A model generated the notes under the pieces. That model made no database searches. It saw only the letters and a program-made list of their open reading frames with translations, and was not told the origin of the DNA. DNA of 7,361 nucleotides from Nitrosopumilales archaeon UBA218 (GTDB lineage: Archaea; Thermoproteota; Nitrososphaeria; Nitrososphaerales; Nitrosopumilaceae). Positions 4,965-7,361 of this stretch are shown here, piece by piece; the first letter of the stretch is position 1, and the number at the start of each line of letters is the position of its first letter. The stretch is from the NCBI GenBank assembly GCA_002499525.1, contig DAMC01000058.1, positions 1-7,361 on the forward strand. Direction: 5' to 3'. Made by a program: the position numbers and the translations under genes.

Positions 4965-6393
4965 AGTTAAAGAAAATTGCGGTGTAGTTGGAATTTTTAG
5001 CAGAGATGGAACTAATGTTATACCTATGGTAATTGACGCATTACGTGCATTACAGCATAGAGGTCAAGAAGCATGGGGAATCGCGGTTCCAAATAAATCT
5101 CCAGTCAAGCGATTGGGGTTAGTTTCTTCAGCATCATCAGAATTTCAAAAAATAACTGAAGACTATGCATCACCTGCAGCCATCGGCCATGTTCGATATT
5201 CTACAGTGGGTCGAAGCAGTCTAGAAAACGCTCAACCACTAAAGGTTAAGGATTTGTGCATTGCTCATAATGGAACAATTGCAAATGTAGCAGAGCTGGC
5301 AAACATGGTGGGTGGATGTACATTCACCCCACAGAGCTCTAGTGATACGATGATTGCCGCACAAAGACTTGTCTCATTAATGTCAACTAATGGAAAACTA
5401 GGTGCCGCAATGTCGATACTCAAAAATGAAATGGCTGGTTCCTATTGCTTCACTTTTGTTTCAGATGACAATGCAGTTTATGCAGCTCGCGACCCAAGAG
5501 GATTCAGACCAATGGTCTTGGGCTCAAAAGATGAGGGGCAGGTGTCCATTGTTGCATCAGAATCATCAGCACTATCGGCCATTGGCGCAAAACTAGTTCG
5601 TGACGTTGTTCCTGGTGAACTACTAAAATTTAGTAAATCTGGGATGGAGACAGAAATGTTCTCAGAGGCAAAACAAAGAGCACACTGTTCTTTTGAATTT
5701 ACATATTTTGCACATCCTACCTCTAAAATGGAAGGAACAAACATCTATGTTGCGAGAAAAAGGATTGGAAAATTTCTTGCTAAAAAATTCCCAATAAAAG
5801 ACGCAGATCTCGTAATACCAGTTCCAGACTCTGCAAGACCTGCAGCACTGGGATATGCACAGGAATTGTCCTTGACATTTGATGAAGGTCTTCTCAAAGA
5901 CAGATATAGTAAGAAAGGACCTTTGAGAAGTTTCATCGAACCTCATCAATCTGATAGAGTTGAAATCAATCGGTGGATTATCCCAATTAGTGAGATAATC
6001 AATGGGAAACACGTTGTTGTAATAGATGATAGTCTAGTCAGGGGTACTAGCTCAAAAGCTATTATCAAGGCATTAAGAAGAGCCGGCGCTAGAAAAATCA
6101 GCATGCTGATTACATATCCTCCAATCAAATACCCATGTTATGCCGGAATTGACTTTCCATCTCAAGATGAGCTAGCAACTGGCGCAAATCAAAATGGAAC
6201 CGACGAACAAATTATTGACAAAATTCGTAGCGACATTGGTGCTGACTTTTTGGGGTACAATGACGCACAAAACTTGGCAGACGCTGTAGGTATTTCTCAT
6301 GATTCACTATGCTTTACATGCACAACTGGCAACTATGACACTTTGGGAATAAAGCCAGAGTTTAAAACCCGTGAAGAGATGAAAGGAGAATAA
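4957..6393 (+). CDS. purF: Amidophosphoribosyltransferase PurF
   Basis: PurF makes 5-phosphoribosylamine from PRPP and glutamine, the committed first step of purine synthesis. The N-terminal Ntn glutaminase follows a seven-residue propeptide: Cys8 in ENCGVVGIF becomes the N-terminal nucleophile after cleavage. Other glutaminase motifs are LQHRGQE (32-38), GHVRYSTVG (77-85), AHNGTI (103-108) and RGFRPMVLG (181-189). The phosphoribosyltransferase half carries the PRPP loop VVVIDDSLVRGTSS (353-366). Cys244, Cys394, Cys452 and Cys455 (CSFEF, PCYAGID, CFTC) match the four [4Fe-4S] ligands of the Bacillus subtilis-type enzyme. The active-site flexible loop is RSFIEP (324-329), preceded by a few extra residues compared with the usual GRTFI. 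Residue 40 is Trp in QEAWGI where Ala is usual. The start overlaps the purL end by eight bases, with GAGG about 12 bases upstream. End-product inhibition by AMP/GMP is known for the family but not tested here. Confidence 0.98.
   Translation: MPKVKENCGVVGIFSRDGTNVIPMVIDALRALQHRGQEAWGIAVPNKSPVKRLGLVSSASSEFQKITEDYASPAAIGHVRYSTVGRSSLENAQPLKVKDLCIAHNGTIANVAELANMVGGCTFTPQSSSDTMIAAQRLVSLMSTNGKLGAAMSILKNEMAGSYCFTFVSDDNAVYAARDPRGFRPMVLGSKDEGQVSIVASESSALSAIGAKLVRDVVPGELLKFSKSGMETEMFSEAKQRAHCSFEFTYFAHPTSKMEGTNIYVARKRIGKFLAKKFPIKDADLVIPVPDSARPAALGYAQELSLTFDEGLLKDRYSKKGPLRSFIEPHQSDRVEINRWIIPISEIINGKHVVVIDDSLVRGTSSKAIIKALRRAGARKISMLITYPPIKYPCYAGIDFPSQDELATGANQNGTDEQIIDKIRSDIGADFLGYNDAQNLADAVGISHDSLCFTCTTGNYDTLGIKPEFKTREEMKGE
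6385..6388 (+). promoter_or_regulatory. Shine-Dalgarno site for the RAM-domain gene
   Basis: GGAG, within AAAGGAGAA, ends six bases before the ATG at 6395 and lies inside the last codons of purF. It is the clearest Shine-Dalgarno site in the window, and contrasts with the leaderless genes that begin transcripts. Confidence 0.75.
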
Positions 6394-6394
6394 C

Positions 6395-6640
6395 ATGGAA
6401 ATTGCCTTTGTTCTGGTAAAATGTCAAACTGCTCACGAAATGGATGTCATGCGTGATATCTTAAAAATTGACGGGGTTAAAGAGGCACACGGAACATATG
6501 GCATGTATGATTTGTTTGTCAAAGTGGTAGGGCCAACTCATAAGGCAGTCTCAGAAATCATCACAAAACAAATCCGTAAAACAAAAAACGTTGTTTCTAC
6601 AACTACACTTTCAACAATTCCTGAGCAAGGCGGAAAATAA
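6395..6640 (+). CDS. Stand-alone Lrp/AsnC-type RAM (ligand-binding) domain protein, 81 aa
   Basis: The protein is a single alpha/beta RAM domain, the effector-binding part of Lrp/AsnC regulators, without the helix-turn-helix DNA-binding part. Typical signs are the opening strand EIAFVLVKCQ (2-11), a helix with HEMDVMRDIL (14-23), GVKEAHGTYGMYDLFVKV (27-44) with the conserved GxYDLxVKV pattern, and a final amphipathic segment IITKQIRKTKNVVSTTTLSTI (55-75). RAM proteins form dimers and higher rings and bind amino acids or other small ligands at subunit interfaces; stand-alone versions can pair with full regulators. It follows purF by one base and has its own strong Shine-Dalgarno site, so it belongs to the purine operon. 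A link to purine or glutamine sensing is inferred from position only. There is no sign of a lost DNA-binding domain: the start is well defined and the space upstream is purF. Confidence 0.88.
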   Translation: MEIAFVLVKCQTAHEMDVMRDILKIDGVKEAHGTYGMYDLFVKVVGPTHKAVSEIITKQIRKTKNVVSTTTLSTIPEQGGK

Positions 6641-6641
6641 T

Positions 6642-6650
6642 CTTAATAAT
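6642..6650 (+). promoter_or_regulatory. TATA-like box for the 128-aa gene
   Basis: CTTAATAAT follows the stop of the RAM gene directly and is centred about 25 bases before the GTG at 6671. This fits a leaderless transcript, so the 128-aa gene may be separately expressed as well as reached by read-through. No T-rich terminator is seen between the two genes. Confidence 0.5.
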
Positions 6651-6670
6651 TAGAATAACCAATCAGACCA

Positions 6671-7057
6671 GTGACCGTGTACAAATATCTGATTGTTGGC
6701 GCAATTATATCGATATCGGTAATTACAATTTTGATCACACTGTCGATTTCCAAGGGAATTATTACTACTCAAGAATATGAAATTGAAGTTGACCCTTTCA
6801 AAGACCCACAAAATCTCTTTATCACTGCCCGAGTTATGATCCAAAACACGGGTTCAAAACCGCTTACAAACGTCTTAGTGAATTTCGGTGATGGACAGGT
6901 TCAATCATTGGGAACTCTTACTCCGGGGCAAAAAGTCATACTCTCGCCTCCGGAAAATAATTCATTACACATAGTGTCAGTTAGTGCAGACAATGTTGTC
7001 TCAGTGACTAAGGAATACCGTATTCCACCCAAAATGGTTGGGATGATGGGAAGCTAG
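6671..7057 (+). CDS. Membrane-anchored extracytoplasmic protein with beta-sandwich-like domain, 128 aa
   Basis: Family not recognised. Residues 5-27 form one hydrophobic helix after MTVYK, so this is a signal anchor with the remainder outside. Residues 33-120 look like a small Ig-like or CARDB-like beta-sandwich: strands such as FITARVMIQNTG (50-61), LTNVLVNFGDG (65-75) and KVILSPPENN (88-97) show the 'NTGSKPLTNVLV' pattern common in such adhesion or accessory domains. The fold is inferred from pattern, not proved. There are no cysteines, and the tail is Met/Gly rich (KMVGMMGS). The start is GTG at 6671, set by the TATA-like box about 25 bases upstream; a GTG two codons later is also possible. 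The gene is 30 bases after the purine operon on the same strand, with no obvious functional link. Its stop TAG overlaps the stop of the opposite gene. Confidence 0.82.
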   Translation: MTVYKYLIVGAIISISVITILITLSISKGIITTQEYEIEVDPFKDPQNLFITARVMIQNTGSKPLTNVLVNFGDGQVQSLGTLTPGQKVILSPPENNSLHIVSVSADNVVSVTKEYRIPPKMVGMMGS

Positions 7058-7080
7058 GTCCAAGCTTTTTTGTCTTTTTT
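7051..7080 (+). terminator. Hairpin and double T-run terminator for the plus strand
   Basis: AAGCT (7051-7055) and AGCTT (7063-7067) can pair around a seven-base loop, followed by T6 at 7066-7071 and T6 at 7075-7080. The T runs alone would serve archaeal termination, and the short stem overlaps the stop codon of the 128-aa gene. The same bases encode the lysine-rich tail of the minus-strand protein. Confidence 0.6.
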
Positions 7081-7260
7081 CCAGATCTGAACGTCGTCGA
7101 CATATACTTGGTCATCAAAATCAAAAACCGTATGCCATTTTTTATCGTGAGGTAACATCTTGTCGAGTTCTTTGACATTTTTGTTTGTAGGATACTTGTT
7201 TGTCAATGCTCCCCATTTCATGTTTGGTATCTTTGGCATGATGTCATTTATGTCTCGCAT
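7054..7260 (-). CDS. Small soluble protein of unknown function, 68 aa
   Basis: I do not recognise this protein. It is a complete 68-aa frame starting MRDINDIMPKIPNMKWGALT and ending in a lysine-rich IWKKDKKAWT. It is charged and aromatic-rich (four Trp: residues 16, 42, 60 and 67), without cysteines, signal peptide or membrane segment, so a cytoplasmic location is likely. The acidic stretch FDFDDQVYVDDVQIW (46-60) followed by the basic tail gives a strongly polar C-terminal half. Support for coding: a TATA-like box centred 26 bases before the ATG at 7260, low-complexity-free sequence, and a tight tail-to-tail fit with the 128-aa gene, whose stop shares the CTAG at 7054-7057. It would be expressed separately from the purine operon. 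A spurious frame is possible but less likely. Confidence 0.7.
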   Translation of the reverse strand: MRDINDIMPKIPNMKWGALTNKYPTNKNVKELDKMLPHDKKWHTVFDFDDQVYVDDVQIWKKDKKAWT

Positions 7261-7272
7261 GACTATTCTGTG

Positions 7273-7361
7273 TTAAATCGCTTGATAAATTTTATTCCAG
7301 ATATTTTTAGAAAGCCAAATTAACTGGCCGACTGTGTGAACAACCTTGTATTTAAAAAAAC
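7273..7361 (-). CDS. Possible 3' end of a minus-strand gene cut by the right edge
   Basis: An open frame enters from the right edge and ends at TAA (7275-7273), giving the last 28 residues, FFKYKVVHTVGQLIWLSKNI followed by WNKIYQAI. It is basic and hydrophobic and matches no family I know. If real, it ends 12 bases before the ATG of the 68-aa gene on the same strand. Against it, the stretch is short, could be open by chance, and overlaps the TATA-like box of the 68-aa gene. Confidence 0.25.
   Translation of the reverse strand, partial: FFKYKVVHTVGQLIWLSKNIWNKIYQAI
7283..7291 (-). promoter_or_regulatory. TATA-like box for the 68-aa gene
   Basis: On the minus strand the bases read ATTTATCA at this site, centred about 26 bases before the ATG at 7260, again the leaderless spacing. 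It overlaps the doubtful edge frame described at 7273-7361. Confidence 0.45.

Noticed and set aside
5402..6128. Plus- and minus-strand alternative frames inside purF, including one of 116 aa
   Set aside because: All overlap an intact PurF with every catalytic and cluster residue; their sequences are erratic and Cys/Ser/Phe-rich.
6650..6844. 64-aa minus-strand open frame over the start of the 128-aa gene
   Set aside because: The plus-strand protein has a proper anchor helix and promoter spacing, while this frame is Asn/Tyr-rich noise.
1..7361. tRNA, rRNA, CRISPR, insertion sequence or prophage signals
   Set aside because: No cloverleaf-like or rRNA-like segment, no regularly spaced repeats, and no transposase, integrase or phage protein was found; spacers are short.

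Overview
This AT-rich window reads as a piece of an archaeal chromosome, most likely an ammonia-oxidising thaumarchaeon (Nitrosopumilaceae-like). That placement is an inference. It rests on TATA-like boxes about 24-28 bases before several start codons (leaderless transcripts), GTG starts, tightly overlapping genes, and small exported proteins with one N-terminal membrane anchor. No marker gene such as rRNA is present to confirm it.

Left part (1-2002), all on the minus strand: an edge-truncated msrA (methionine sulfoxide reductase A); a 259-aa membrane-anchored protein with four outside cysteines; a 52-aa protein at 913-1071 whose ATG overlaps the upstream stop as ATGA; a 133-aa secreted protein that seems to carry two compensating frameshifts; and a two-CBS-domain protein. 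Their order in transcription is CBS gene, 133 aa, 52 aa, 259 aa, msrA.

Centre (2003-6640): a 119-base divergent promoter region separates the CBS gene from a plus-strand purine operon, purQ-purL-purF plus a stand-alone Lrp/AsnC-type RAM domain gene. Junctions are a 4-base overlap, an 8-base overlap and a 1-base gap. PurF makes phosphoribosylamine from PRPP and glutamine (step 1). PurQ with PurL makes FGAM from FGAR (step 4). The third subunit, PurS, is not in this window. The RAM protein could be an effector-sensing partner, but this is inferred from position only.

Right part (6641-7361): a 128-aa membrane-anchored protein on the plus strand ends tail to tail with a 68-aa minus-strand protein. 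Both stops come from one CTAG palindrome, and a hairpin plus T-run terminator for the plus gene lies inside the lysine codons of the minus gene. A possible 3' end of a further minus-strand gene touches the right edge.

No tRNA, rRNA, CRISPR array, insertion sequence or phage gene was seen, and no gene-free stretch exceeds 300 bases. The most useful observations are the unlisted 52-aa gene, the likely compensated frameshift, the palindrome and repeated 9-10-mers in the divergent pur/CBS promoter region, the RAM gene in the pur operon, and the double-use 3' end near 7054.
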